In this document: positions 1 through 7,488 of the stretch, piece by piece
How the letters are laid out: every line of letters starts with the position of its first letter
Position numbering within the stretch: position 1 is the stretch's first letter
Origin: Nitrospirae bacterium RBG_13_39_12
GTDB lineage: Bacteria; Nitrospirota; Thermodesulfovibrionia; Thermodesulfovibrionales; SM23-35
NCBI GenBank assembly: GCA_001805125.1
Contig: MHEF01000122.1
Coordinates: 1 to 20,039 of the forward strand
DNA length: 20,039 nucleotides
Direction: 5' to 3'
Program-made: the position numbers and the translations under genes
Notes under the pieces: model-generated
Told to the model about the DNA's origin: nothing
Seen by the model: only the letters and a program-made list of their open reading frames with translations
The model's database searches: none

Positions 1-104
1 TTATGTTATCTTCTTGATAGTATGGAGTTTTTTCGCTATTTCAGGCCCCGATATTTAGTATTATCCCGATATTGTTTAGTTTTCAGGATTTCTAATTCAG
101 GATT

Positions 105-2432
105 TTAAGCAGTCCCTTCAGGTGTATCTTCCGATGGCGGTCCTGTTTCAACTTTTTTATATCCGCATTCCTTGTTATGGCAGAAGAGTGTTATGTTCCC
201 TGATTTATCACGTTTTTCGAAAAGGAAATCAGCATTGCACTTTGGACATTTATTGGGAACAGGTTTATACCATGTGGCAAATTTGCATTTGGGATAGTTG
301 CTGCAGCTCCAGAAAGGTTTTCCTTTTTTAGAGCGTCGCTCCACAATATCCCCGCCATCTTTGGGACACTTTATCCCTGTGGATATGGATTTTGTATTTT
401 TACATTCCGGATACTTTGAACATGCCAGGAATTTTCCGAATCTTCCGGCTTTTACTACCATCGGTGAACCGCACTTCTCGCATTTCTCTTCTGTCTGCTG
501 GGAAATTTGTTCTGTGCCCTGTGTGTTCTGCTCAGCACCTTCTGTTTGAAGGGGTTTTGTATTTTTACATTTTGGAAAACCTGAACATGCCAAGAACCTT
601 CCGTGTCTTCCCCACCTGATGACCATGGGTTTGCCGCACTTCTCGCAAACTGTTTCTGTAGGTATATCCTTTGGTTTTACCTTGCCTGTGGTTTTTATAG
701 CATCTTCGAGGACGCTTTTGAATGGCTTATAAAAATCATTTATGACTTTTAACCACTTCAACTTTCCGTCTTCAATATGGTCAAGCTCGTCTTCCAGTTT
801 GGCGGTAAAATTAACATCTATAAGTTCGGAAAATCTTTCAACGAGATAGTCGTTTACAACAGTGCCAAGTTCTGTGGGTGAGAACTTGGCATCAGTTTTT
901 TGTACATATTTCCTGTCCTGTATGGTTGAAAGTATTGCTGCATAGGTGCTTGGCCTGCCTATCCCTTTTTCTTCCAGCGCTTTAACAAGTGTGGCCTCGG
1001 AATAACGCGGGGGAGGCTGTGTAAAATGCTGCTTTGGCTGTAAATTTAGGAGGTTTAATCTTTCATTTTCTTTTAATGCAGGTAATGTCAGTCCATTTTC
1101 ATCTTCTATCTCATCCTTGCTTTCTGTATATAAAGCCATGAAACCATCGAAACGTACTACAGTTCCTGAAGCCCTGAATTCGTAACCCCCTTTTGATTCC
1201 GGGGGATAAAGAGGGGTTATAATAAGAGTCGTTTGTTCAAGCTGTGCAGGAGCCATCTGGCTTGATACAAAACGGTTCCATATAAGAGAGTAAAGCGAGA
1301 ACTGCTCTTTTGTAAGGAATTGTTTTACCGTTTCAGGTTTTTTATCAGAATATGTCGGCCTTATTGCCTCGTGTGCTTCCTGGGCAGAGGCCTTACTCTT
1401 ATAAAAAGGGGGTTTTTCCGGAACATATTTTTTCCCGTAAGCTTCCTCGATAAACTTCCTGGCCCAATCCTGCGCCTCCCGTGCTACCCTGTGTGAGTCT
1501 GTCCTCATATATGTAATAAGTCCCACCGCACCTTCTTCACCAAGTTCTATCCCTTCATATAGCTGCTGCGCAATTATCATAGTCTTTTTTGCAGGGTATC
1601 TGAGTTTTCTTGCTGCTTCCTGTTGCAAAGTACTTGTTATAAAGGGCGGGAAAGGCATCCTTTTTCTTTGCTTGCGCTCAATCTTGTCAAGAACAAATTC
1701 TTTTCCCTTCAGGTCGTCAACTATTGTGCTTGCAGCTTCCCCGTTCGGGATAAGGAATCTGTTATCCGTTGTTGACTGTTCATTTATTCTGTAAAGTCTT
1801 GCCCAGATGCTGGGGGGTAAAGAGCCTTCAAATTCTGCATTTATACTCCAGTATTCTTCTGATTTAAATTCCTCTATCTCACGTTCTCTGTCTACAATCA
1901 GCCTTACCGCGACAGACTGCACCCTGCCTGCACTAAGACCCCTCCGCACTTTCCTCCATAAAAGGGGGCTGAGTCCGTAACCGACAAGCCTGTCAAGTAT
2001 TCTTCTGGCCTGCTGTGCATCAACCTTGTTCATATCTATTTTTTCAGGATTTTTTATCGCTTCTCTCACGGCACGCTCGGTTATTTCATTAAAAATTATC
2101 CTGTATATTTTCTCGTTTGAGCTTTTTGATTTTTTGTCTGAGATTTCATAAGCAATATGCCATGCAATTGCCTCGCCCTCTCTGTCAGGATCAGGGGCAA
2201 GATATACCTTATCAGCTTCTTTTGATGCTTTCTTGAGTTCTCTGATAATTTTTTCTTTACCAGGGATCACGACATAGTGGGGAGTGAATTTGTTTTCAAT
2301 ATCTACACCGAGATCCTTCGCAGGCAGATCTTTTACGTGACCAATAGAGGCCTTAACAGTAAAGTCTTTACCGAGTATTTTATGTATTGTCTTTGCTTTC
2401 GCAGGTGATTCGACTATTACAAGATTTTTCAT
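105..2432 (-). CDS. topA: DNA topoisomerase I (type IA)
   Basis: Relaxes negative supercoils by single-strand passage. The ATG at 2432 is chosen because the protein then begins MKNLVIVESPAKAKTI, the usual TopA N-terminus; the frame stays open 49 codons further upstream, but that part lies inside dprA. The product is 775 aa. The TOPRIM domain shows VESPAKAKTI and the acidic DPDREGEAIAWH motif. The catalytic tyrosine is about residue 308 in ITYMRTDS. The C-terminus carries four Cys4 zinc-finger repeats (CEKCGKPM, CEKCGSPM, CPKDGG, CPKCNA). The first two are also similar at DNA level, suggesting an internal duplication. The ATG overlaps the dprA stop as ATGA, so translation is probably coupled. 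Odd point: a loop near residues 405-415 reads PLYPPESKGG and is encoded by a palindromic G/C-tract repeat (see the repeat at 1184-1218). Downstream, bases 1-104 show no gene start. Confidence 0.97.
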   Translation of the reverse strand: MKNLVIVESPAKAKTIHKILGKDFTVKASIGHVKDLPAKDLGVDIENKFTPHYVVIPGKEKIIRELKKASKEADKVYLAPDPDREGEAIAWHIAYEISDKKSKSSNEKIYRIIFNEITERAVREAIKNPEKIDMNKVDAQQARRILDRLVGYGLSPLLWRKVRRGLSAGRVQSVAVRLIVDREREIEEFKSEEYWSINAEFEGSLPPSIWARLYRINEQSTTDNRFLIPNGEAASTIVDDLKGKEFVLDKIERKQRKRMPFPPFITSTLQQEAARKLRYPAKKTMIIAQQLYEGIELGEEGAVGLITYMRTDSHRVAREAQDWARKFIEEAYGKKYVPEKPPFYKSKASAQEAHEAIRPTYSDKKPETVKQFLTKEQFSLYSLIWNRFVSSQMAPAQLEQTTLIITPLYPPESKGGYEFRASGTVVRFDGFMALYTESKDEIEDENGLTLPALKENERLNLLNLQPKQHFTQPPPRYSEATLVKALEEKGIGRPSTYAAILSTIQDRKYVQKTDAKFSPTELGTVVNDYLVERFSELIDVNFTAKLEDELDHIEDGKLKWLKVINDFYKPFKSVLEDAIKTTGKVKPKDIPTETVCEKCGKPMVIRWGRHGRFLACSGFPKCKNTKPLQTEGAEQNTQGTEQISQQTEEKCEKCGSPMVVKAGRFGKFLACSKYPECKNTKSISTGIKCPKDGGDIVERRSKKGKPFWSCSNYPKCKFATWYKPVPNKCPKCNADFLFEKRDKSGNITLFCHNKECGYKKVETGPPSEDTPEGTA
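1184..1218. repeat. Palindromic G/C-tract repeat inside topA
   Basis: This 35-bp stretch begins AACCCCC and ends GAGGGGTT, with CCCCC/GGGGG tracts around an ATTCC core. It reads in frame in topA as the peptide PLYPPESKGG plus flanks. It resembles the dispersed C-tract/TTAGTAAA/G-tract repeats at 9768-9797 and 13151-13194. By memory alignment with E. coli TopA, where the corresponding strand runs TTLTVGAGDFRLKARG, about nine residues are extra here. The family link is inference from shape and composition. Confidence 0.6.
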
Positions 2433-3514
2433 GCCAAATAGAACCTCTTTCCTGTTGTTTGTTTTACAGCGCCTTTTAATTCTAATCCAAGAAGTATTCC
2501 GAGTACTTTTGACGTTGGTAAATTGCTTTCCCGGGAAATGATGTCTATCTGCTTCGGCTCGCCGGAAAGCAGGTTGCATAGACGTCCTTCTTCTTCAGTA
2601 ACTTCTATTTTAGGCTTATCCCTGGATCTTATAAATCCTTTCAAAACCGGTGCGAGTTCCCGGACAATATCTTCAGCTTTTCGTGTCAATATGGCGCCTT
2701 TCTTAATCAGTTCATTCGTGCCTTCTGAAGTTGGAGAAGTGATATTTCCAGGGACTGCAAAGACCTCTCTGCCCTGCTCAAGAGCATATTTTGCAGTAAT
2801 CAATGACCCGCTGTCAGATGTAGCCTCTATGACGAGTGTACCAAGTGAAAGGCCGCTTATTAACCTGTTTCTCCTGGGGAAGTTTTCTTTATCAGGGGGA
2901 GTCCCGGGAGGAAACTCGCTGATTACGCATCCAGAATTTGAAATTTTATCCATAAGTCCTTTGTTTTCAGGCGGATAGGGTACATCAAGTCCTGAACCAA
3001 GCACTGCTAGTGTCCTGCAACCGGCCCTCAGCGCCCCTTTGTGTGAAAGGGCATCGATGCCCCTTGCCATGCCGCTTACAATCGTAAATCCCATTGATGC
3101 AAGTTCCTCCGAAATATTTTCTGCAACCGATGTACCGTAATGAGTCGGTTTGCGTGAACCTACAATAGCGATTGAGTATCTGTCTTGAGGGTGGATATCA
3201 CCCTTGATATAAAGTACAACAGGTGCATCCCCTGTTTCCCTGAGCAATTCCGGGTATAAGGATTCATCAAAACCAACAGCCTTTATACAATTTTTCTCCA
3301 GAGACTTTATTTTGTTTTCGATTTCATTCCATGACGAAAATTCCTTAATGTTTTTCGCCCTGTTTATACCTATTCCATCTACAGCAATTAAGGCATCAAC
3401 CTCTGAATTAAATATCTTTTCGGGAGTTCCGAAAACCGAGAGCAATTTCCTTGCACCAATAGGCCCTATTTCCGGCAGCATTGTTAACGCAATACTATAT
3501 CTGAGGTCAGACAT
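2429..3514 (-). CDS. dprA: DNA-processing protein DprA (Smf)
   Basis: A 361-residue DprA/Smf protein. In the known family, DprA binds incoming single-stranded DNA and loads RecA during natural transformation. The N-terminal part has a helix-hairpin-helix/SAM-like segment (LPEIGPIGARKLL, then VDGIGINRAKNI). The central Rossmann-like DprA domain shows AIVGSRKPTHYG near residue 115 and SGMARGIDALSH near residue 146, followed by AVLGSGLDVPYPPEN and FPRRNRLISGLS, all hallmarks of the family. The C-terminus (about 300-361) looks like the DprA winged-helix domain. The ATG overlaps the argG stop by one base (TAATG), and the stop overlaps the topA start (ATGA), so it sits mid-operon. Together with the pilus genes in this window it fits competence, but dprA-topA adjacency is common and proves little. 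Confidence 0.96.
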   Translation of the reverse strand: MSDLRYSIALTMLPEIGPIGARKLLSVFGTPEKIFNSEVDALIAVDGIGINRAKNIKEFSSWNEIENKIKSLEKNCIKAVGFDESLYPELLRETGDAPVVLYIKGDIHPQDRYSIAIVGSRKPTHYGTSVAENISEELASMGFTIVSGMARGIDALSHKGALRAGCRTLAVLGSGLDVPYPPENKGLMDKISNSGCVISEFPPGTPPDKENFPRRNRLISGLSLGTLVIEATSDSGSLITAKYALEQGREVFAVPGNITSPTSEGTNELIKKGAILTRKAEDIVRELAPVLKGFIRSRDKPKIEVTEEEGRLCNLLSGEPKQIDIISRESNLPTSKVLGILLGLELKGAVKQTTGKRFYLA

Positions 3515-4704
3515 TATTTCAGAAGGTGTTTTAACCTTAACCTTAGGGCATTGAGCTTGATAAAACCTTCTGCATCCTTCTGATTATATATATCTTCTTT
3601 ATCGAATGTTGCAAGTTCATGGTGATAAAGTGAATTAGGAGATTTCCTGCCAGCAATATAGCAGTTTCCCTTGTATAGCTTGACCCTGACAGTGCCTGTA
3701 ACATCCTTCTGTATATCGTCTATGAGATTCTGAAGAGCGAACCTCTCGGGAGAAAACCAGTATCCATAATATATAAGCTCTGAGTAGCGTGTAATAAGAG
3801 AGTCTCTGAGGTGCATTATCTCTCTGTCAAGTATTATTGACTCCAGCGCTCTATGAGCCAGGTGAAGCACTGTGCCTCCGGGTGTTTCGTAAACACCCCT
3901 TGATTTAATCCCTACATACCTGTTTTCTACTATATCAACCCTTCCGATACCATTCTTGCCTGCAATGGAATTCAACCTTTCTAAAATAGCAGCAGGTGAC
4001 ATAAGCTTATTGTTAAGAGCGACCGGGTTGCCCTTTTTATATGATATTTCAATATATACAGGTTTATCAGGCGCTTTTTCAGGAGGTGCAATCATTGTGT
4101 ACATGTCAGAAGGCGGTTCTTTCCACGGGTCTTCGAGGATCCCGCCTTCATAGCTGATGTGAAACAGGTTCCTGTCAATGCTGTATAGTTTTTCTCTGGT
4201 TGCTGAAACAGGGATACCATTCCTCCTGGCATAGTCGATCAATGACCGTCTTGAATTAAATTGCCATTCCCTCCATGGCGCAATAACCTTCACATCGGGC
4301 CTGAGTGCATAGTAAGTAAGTTCAAATCTGACCTGGTCATTCCCTTTGCCTGTAGCTCCATGAGCAACAGCTTCGGCATTCTCTTTTTCTGCAATCTCGA
4401 TCTGTTTTTTTGCAATAAGAGGTCTGGCAATTGATGTGCCGAGCAGATATGAACCCTCATAAACTGCGTTTGCCCTTAGCATAGGAAATACATAGTCTCT
4501 TGCAAACTCTTCTTTCATGTCCTCCATATAAACCTTTGATGCTCCTGTCTTTAATGCCTTCTCTTTTATTAATTTGAGATTTTCGCCTTGCCCCAGGTCT
4601 GCACAGAAGGCAATTATCTCTGTTTTATATTTTTCCTTCAGCCATTTTATTGCTACAGATGTATCAAGACCTCCGGAATAAGCTAATACAATTTTTTTAA
4701 TCAT
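3514..4704 (-). CDS. argG: Argininosuccinate synthase
   Basis: A 396-residue protein, the usual length for ArgG, which joins citrulline and aspartate with ATP to make argininosuccinate in arginine synthesis. The N-terminal PP-loop ATP-pyrophosphatase motif AYSGGLDTS lies at residues 8-16. Further family stretches are HGATGKGNDQVRFE and the ETPGGTVLHLAHRALE region. It is the first gene of the argG-dprA-topA run, with a one-base overlap into dprA. Only a weak Shine-Dalgarno (AGGACGG, about 8 bases before the ATG) is visible. Its upstream region is AT-rich, then becomes repeat-filled and is shared divergently with the fur copies. Confidence 0.97.
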   Translation of the reverse strand: MIKKIVLAYSGGLDTSVAIKWLKEKYKTEIIAFCADLGQGENLKLIKEKALKTGASKVYMEDMKEEFARDYVFPMLRANAVYEGSYLLGTSIARPLIAKKQIEIAEKENAEAVAHGATGKGNDQVRFELTYYALRPDVKVIAPWREWQFNSRRSLIDYARRNGIPVSATREKLYSIDRNLFHISYEGGILEDPWKEPPSDMYTMIAPPEKAPDKPVYIEISYKKGNPVALNNKLMSPAAILERLNSIAGKNGIGRVDIVENRYVGIKSRGVYETPGGTVLHLAHRALESIILDREIMHLRDSLITRYSELIYYGYWFSPERFALQNLIDDIQKDVTGTVRVKLYKGNCYIAGRKSPNSLYHHELATFDKEDIYNQKDAEGFIKLNALRLRLKHLLK

Positions 4705-4807
4705 AAATATTACCGTCCTGACTTATAATTAGTTGTAAAAAATACAAAATTTGCAATTATTAAGATTCTCATAATAGTGTGGACATAAAATTGAGTGCAT
4801 TTGCTTT

Positions 4808-4910
4808 GTCATGCTGGCTTGTCCAGCATCTTTCTTCGCACGATTCCGAACAAGTCGGAAGGATTCTCTCCTCGGCGAGTCGCTGAGGCGACCCGACAAG
4901 CGGGAATGAC
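4808..4910. repeat. GTCAT...ATGAC dispersed repeat, copy A
   Basis: A roughly 103-bp element that starts GTCATGCTGG and ends GCGGGAATGAC. The stretch from about 4856 to the end (starting GGAAGGATTCTCTCC, then GGCGAGTCGCTGAGGCGACC) recurs at 13817-13880, where 10 extra bases sit before the final GCGGGAATGAC. The core GTCGCTGAGGCGAC forms a hairpin. No protein is credible here. It looks like a REP/BIME-type noncoding repeat. Confidence 0.75.
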
Positions 4911-5074
4911 ACACTAACTGAAGTCAATACTATTATGCACATCTTAATATGTTAGCCTTCAAACTATAAACCATAGCATAAATCAAAAAAAAATGTAAAA
5001 CGAATATCTCTTTTAATGTATATGGTAGAAAATCTGGTTCATTTGTAAAAAAGTTGAAAGAGTCATAAGACTTA

Positions 5075-5161
5075 CTGGATTCCCGCTTAAGAACTGCGGG
5101 AATGACGAACAAAAACAATCACTCAAGAATGTCATCCTCGGGCTTGACCCGGGGATCCAGT
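5075..5161. repeat. Paired REP-like palindromes
   Basis: Two hairpins face each other. The first runs from CTGGATTCCCGC to GCGGGAATGAC (5075-5106). The second runs from GTCATCCTCGGG to CCCGGGGATCCAG (about 5129-5161). The whole is bounded by CTGGAT and ATCCAG, like a BIME pair. The same pair recurs at 6072-6158 and 7069-7155 because it lies inside the duplicated unit and the partial third copy. Confidence 0.75.
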
Positions 5162-5311
5162 GTATTTTCAATTTAAATACGAAAGAGACGAAAATATTCA
5201 ATGTTAGGGCAACAGCATGAACTATCTTTGAAATATCAGGTTCTTTTGCAAAAAAAAAAGTTGAAAGAAACATTAGTGTATGTCCATAAATTACCTTAGT
5301 TGCATTTATTT

Positions 5312-5392
5312 GTCATTCCCGTGAAAACGGGAATCCAGTATTTTCAATAGGTTCTGTCCCGAAAGCTTTCGGGACTGCTTCAGCAGGAATGC
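5312..5392. repeat. REP-like element upstream of fur copy 1
   Basis: It begins with the hairpin ATTCCCG-TGAAAA-CGGGAAT at 5315-5334, which fits the ATTCCC-N8-GGGAAT shape known from dRS3-type repeats. It continues to the perfect 20-base palindrome GTCCCGAAAGCTTTCGGGAC at 5356-5375 and ends GCAGGAATGCC. It is duplicated at 6309-6389. Confidence 0.7.
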
Positions 5393-5443
5393 CAAGGTAT
5401 ATGCTCAAAAAATCCTTAATTTTTAAATAATTACAGCATCCTA

Positions 5444-5496
5444 TTGATTTATTCAGGTAGGATAGATTAAAATTGAGACTGAGAATCAGTCTCAAT
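5444..5496 (+). promoter_or_regulatory. fur copy 1 promoter with Fur-box-like operator
   Basis: A perfect inverted repeat lies at 5472-5496: 11-base arms ATTGAGACTGA and TCAGTCTCAAT around GAA. It contains TGAGAAT-C-AGTCTCA and, overlapping on the other side, TGAGACT-G-AGAATCA. Both fit the 7-1-7 Fur-box pattern, as expected for two overlapping dimer sites. A possible -35 (TTGATT, 5444-5449) and -10 (TAAAAT, 5468-5473) are 18 bases apart and would place the transcription start inside the palindrome. The operator is well supported; the promoter hexamers are tentative. Confidence 0.75.
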
Positions 5497-5497
5497 T

Positions 5498-5953
5498 ATG
5501 GAAAAAGAAATATTTGAAAAGTTCCTCAGGGAAAGAGGACAAAAATTTACGAAAGAAAGGTCAGCTATCTTTGAGAAAGCCTTTTCATATGACGGTCATT
5601 TTAACCCTGAGACACTTTATCTGAAGATAAAGGAAACGGGTATGAAGGTATCGAGGGCATCGGTATACAGGACATTGAACATTCTCAGTGAGTGCGGACT
5701 TATAGAAAAGGTTATGAATACAGAACAGGGCGCTGTTTATGAACATACCTTTGGTCAGAAGCACCATGACCACATGCTCTGCGTTTCGTGCGGAGGAATC
5801 ATAGAGTTTTATTCAGGAGACCTTGAAAAACTTCAGGAAGAACTCTGTGGGAGTCTGAATTTTCAGGGAGTAAGCCATACTCTTGAAATAAGGGGATATT
5901 GCAAAAAATGCCAAAAGAATAAAGGTAATAGAGAAGGGGAAAAGACACCATAA
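5498..5953 (+). CDS. fur: Fur-family iron-responsive regulator, copy 1
   Basis: A 151-residue Fur-family repressor, normal family length. The N-terminal winged helix includes the recognition helix VSRASVYRTLNIL (residues 51-63), close to the canonical Fur sequence. The metal sites are visible: H34, the HHDH cluster at 89-92, and two CxxC pairs (C95/C98 in CVSCGG and C135/C138 in CKKC) forming the structural zinc site. The adjacent operator and the downstream feoAB make iron the likely signal, though Zur or PerR cannot be fully excluded from sequence. The ATG sits two bases after the operator palindrome, with no Shine-Dalgarno in the normal place, so the mRNA probably has a very short leader. 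No other Met is available before the recognition helix. An indistinguishable copy follows 997 bp downstream. Confidence 0.93.
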   Translation: MEKEIFEKFLRERGQKFTKERSAIFEKAFSYDGHFNPETLYLKIKETGMKVSRASVYRTLNILSECGLIEKVMNTEQGAVYEHTFGQKHHDHMLCVSCGGIIEFYSGDLEKLQEELCGSLNFQGVSHTLEIRGYCKKCQKNKGNREGEKTP

Positions 5954-6071
5954 ATGCAGAAGAGTGATAACAGTTGATGCTGGAAGACTGAGAATATCGG
6001 GTACGTTTTGTAATTTGAACTAAAGTTCATTTGGTTTATTCGTAAAAAAGTTGAAAGAGTCATAAGACTTA

Positions 6072-6158
6072 CTGGATTCCCGCTTAAGAACTGCGGGAAT
6101 GACGAACAAAAACAATCACTCAAGAATGTCATCCTCGGGCTTGACCCGGGGATCCAGT
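6072..6158. repeat. Paired REP-like palindromes, second copy
   Basis: Same paired hairpin element as at 5075-5161, carried by unit 2. Here it lies between the two fur genes and could impede transcription from fur copy 1 into copy 2. Confidence 0.72.
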
Positions 6159-6308
6159 GTATTTTCAATTTAAATACGAAAGAGACGAAAATATTCAATG
6201 TTAGGGCAACAGCATGAACTATCTTTGAAATATCAGGTTCTTTTGCAAAAAAAAAAGTTGAAAGAAACATTAGTGTATGTCCATAAATTACCTTAGTTGC
6301 ATTTATTT

Positions 6309-6389
6309 GTCATTCCCGTGAAAACGGGAATCCAGTATTTTCAATAGGTTCTGTCCCGAAAGCTTTCGGGACTGCTTCAGCAGGAATGC
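6309..6389. repeat. REP-like element upstream of fur copy 2
   Basis: Same element as at 5312-5392, including the palindrome GTCCCGAAAGCTTTCGGGAC, carried by unit 2. Confidence 0.7.
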
Positions 6390-6440
6390 CAAGGTATATG
6401 CTCAAAAAATCCTTAATTTTTAAATAATTACAGCATCCTA

Positions 6441-6493
6441 TTGATTTATTCAGGTAGGATAGATTAAAATTGAGACTGAGAATCAGTCTCAAT
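6441..6493 (+). promoter_or_regulatory. fur copy 2 promoter with Fur-box-like operator
   Basis: Same sequence as the region before fur copy 1. The inverted repeat is at 6469-6493, ending one base before the ATG at 6495. If both operators work, the locus titrates twice as much Fur and doubles its own negative feedback. No separate Fur-box-like palindrome is seen directly before feoA, so this operator may also govern feoAB. Confidence 0.75.
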
Positions 6494-6494
6494 T

Positions 6495-6950
6495 ATGGAA
6501 AAAGAAATATTTGAAAAGTTCCTCAGGGAAAGAGGACAAAAATTTACGAAAGAAAGGTCAGCTATCTTTGAGAAAGCCTTTTCATATGACGGTCATTTTA
6601 ACCCTGAGACACTTTATCTGAAGATAAAGGAAACGGGTATGAAGGTATCGAGGGCATCGGTATACAGGACATTGAACATTCTCAGTGAGTGCGGACTTAT
6701 AGAAAAGGTTATGAATACAGAACAGGGCGCTGTTTATGAACATACCTTTGGTCAGAAGCACCATGACCACATGCTCTGCGTTTCGTGCGGAGGAATCATA
6801 GAGTTTTATTCAGGAGACCTTGAAAAACTTCAGGAAGAACTCTGTGGGAGTCTGAATTTTCAGGGAGTAAGCCATACTCTTGAAATAAGGGGATATTGCA
6901 AAAAATGCCAAAAGAATAAAGGTAATAGAGAAGGGGAAAAGACACCATAA
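6495..6950 (+). CDS. fur: Fur-family iron-responsive regulator, copy 2
   Basis: The 151-residue product is identical to that of the gene at 5498-5953, and I saw no base difference. All metal ligands (H34, HHDH 89-92, C95/C98, C135/C138) and the recognition helix are kept, so nothing suggests decay or specialisation. It lies 271 bp before feoA on the same strand. That gap contains the third partial repeat with its paired hairpins, which may attenuate read-through. Identity of both coding and noncoding parts points to a very recent duplication, or to an assembly error. Confidence 0.93.
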   Translation: MEKEIFEKFLRERGQKFTKERSAIFEKAFSYDGHFNPETLYLKIKETGMKVSRASVYRTLNILSECGLIEKVMNTEQGAVYEHTFGQKHHDHMLCVSCGGIIEFYSGDLEKLQEELCGSLNFQGVSHTLEIRGYCKKCQKNKGNREGEKTP

Positions 6951-7038
6951 ATGCAGAAGAGTGATAACAGTTGATGCTGGAAGACTGAGAATATCGGGTA
7001 CGTTTTGTAATTTGAACTAAAGTTCATTTGGTTTATTC

Positions 7039-7182
7039 GTAAAAAAGTTGAAAGAGTCATAAGACTTACTGGATTCCCGCTTAAGAACTGCGGGAATGAC
7101 GAACAAAAACAATCACTCAAGAATGTCATCCTCGGGCTTGACCCGGGGATCCAGTGTGTTTTCAACTTAAATACGAAAGAGA
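7039..7182. repeat. Partial third copy of the duplication unit (144 bp)
   Basis: Matches the first 144 bases of the 997-bp unit, with two visible differences (G at 7158 for A, C at 7166 for T), then diverges after AAATACGAAAGAGA. It includes the paired REP-like hairpins (7069-7155). It is the likely ancestral right-hand direct repeat that allowed duplication of the fur segment. The exchange must have happened left of 7158, because unit 2 has the unit 1 bases at those sites. Confidence 0.9.
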
Positions 7183-7221
7183 AGTTCATTTTCAAAAATA
7201 GGCAAAGGAGGAACTTGTGTA

Positions 7222-7488
7222 ATGGTTAAGGATTTGTTCCCTCTGACATCGTTTAAAGAAGGAGAGGAGGGAGTTGTTTATTCCATATCAGGAGGACGAG
7301 GCATAACAAGCAGACTTGCTGCGATGGGAGTTGCCTCAGGTATAAGGATAAGGATTCTCAGAAACAGCGGGGGCCCGGTAGTGGTTCAGGCCAATGAAAC
7401 AAGGATTGCAATCGGAAAAGGACAGGCATCCAAGATAATGTTGTTAAGAGCCGATGCAGAGCTGGATGAAAGAGTCAAAGCCGGATGA
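7222..7488 (+). CDS. feoA: Ferrous iron transport protein FeoA
   Basis: An 88-residue FeoA, a small SH3-like cytosolic protein thought to assist FeoB. Supporting stretches are ITSRLAAMGVASGIRIRILRNSGGPVVV and RIAIGKGQASKIML, the usual FeoA-core pattern (LAAMGhxxG, then IhRN.GGP.hh, then LxxxhAxxIxV). A strong Shine-Dalgarno AAAGGAGG lies about 10 bases before the ATG. The stop overlaps the feoB start (ATGA), so the two are translationally coupled. Confidence 0.92.
   Translation: MVKDLFPLTSFKEGEEGVVYSISGGRGITSRLAAMGVASGIRIRILRNSGGPVVVQANETRIAIGKGQASKIMLLRADAELDERVKAG

Larger units (their letters stand above)
4705..5497. other. Divergent intergenic region, argG / fur copy 1
   Basis: About 790 bp without a convincing gene. 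It holds the dispersed repeat at 4808-4910, an AT-rich stretch at 4920-5040, the start of the tandem duplication at 5045, two or three GTCATTCC-type palindromes, and the fur promoter/operator at its right end. The short open frames here are made of repeat sequence. Confidence 0.7.
5045..6041. repeat. Tandem duplication unit 1 (997 bp)
   Basis: First copy of a 997-bp direct repeat beginning GTAAAAAAGTTGAAAG. It contains two palindromic REP-like elements, the Fur-box-like operator, the complete fur-like gene and its 3' flank. Comparing by eye with the next unit I found no difference, including the same run of ten A residues near 5250 and 6247. Confidence 0.95.
6042..7038. repeat. Tandem duplication unit 2 (997 bp)
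   Basis: Second copy of the 997-bp unit, directly abutting the first. It contains the same palindromes, operator and fur gene. The bases just left of it (GGTTTATTC) match those left of the third partial copy, not those left of unit 1 (GGTTCATTT). This is the pattern expected from unequal crossover between direct repeats that flanked a single fur gene. Confidence 0.95.

Noticed and set aside
1..104. Possible next gene after topA on the minus strand.
   Set aside because: No start codon with a usable frame; stops occur in all frames within the short stretch, so nothing can be called.
2433..2579. Extended N-terminus of topA from the longer open frame.
   Set aside because: The extra 49 codons overlap dprA, have no TopA similarity, and the internal ATG with ATGA overlap gives the standard TopA start.
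5863..6270. Minus-strand frames across the duplicated noncoding sequence (also at 5013-5273 and 6860-7195).
   Set aside because: They consist of translated repeat and hairpin sequence, overlap fur antisense, and match no family.
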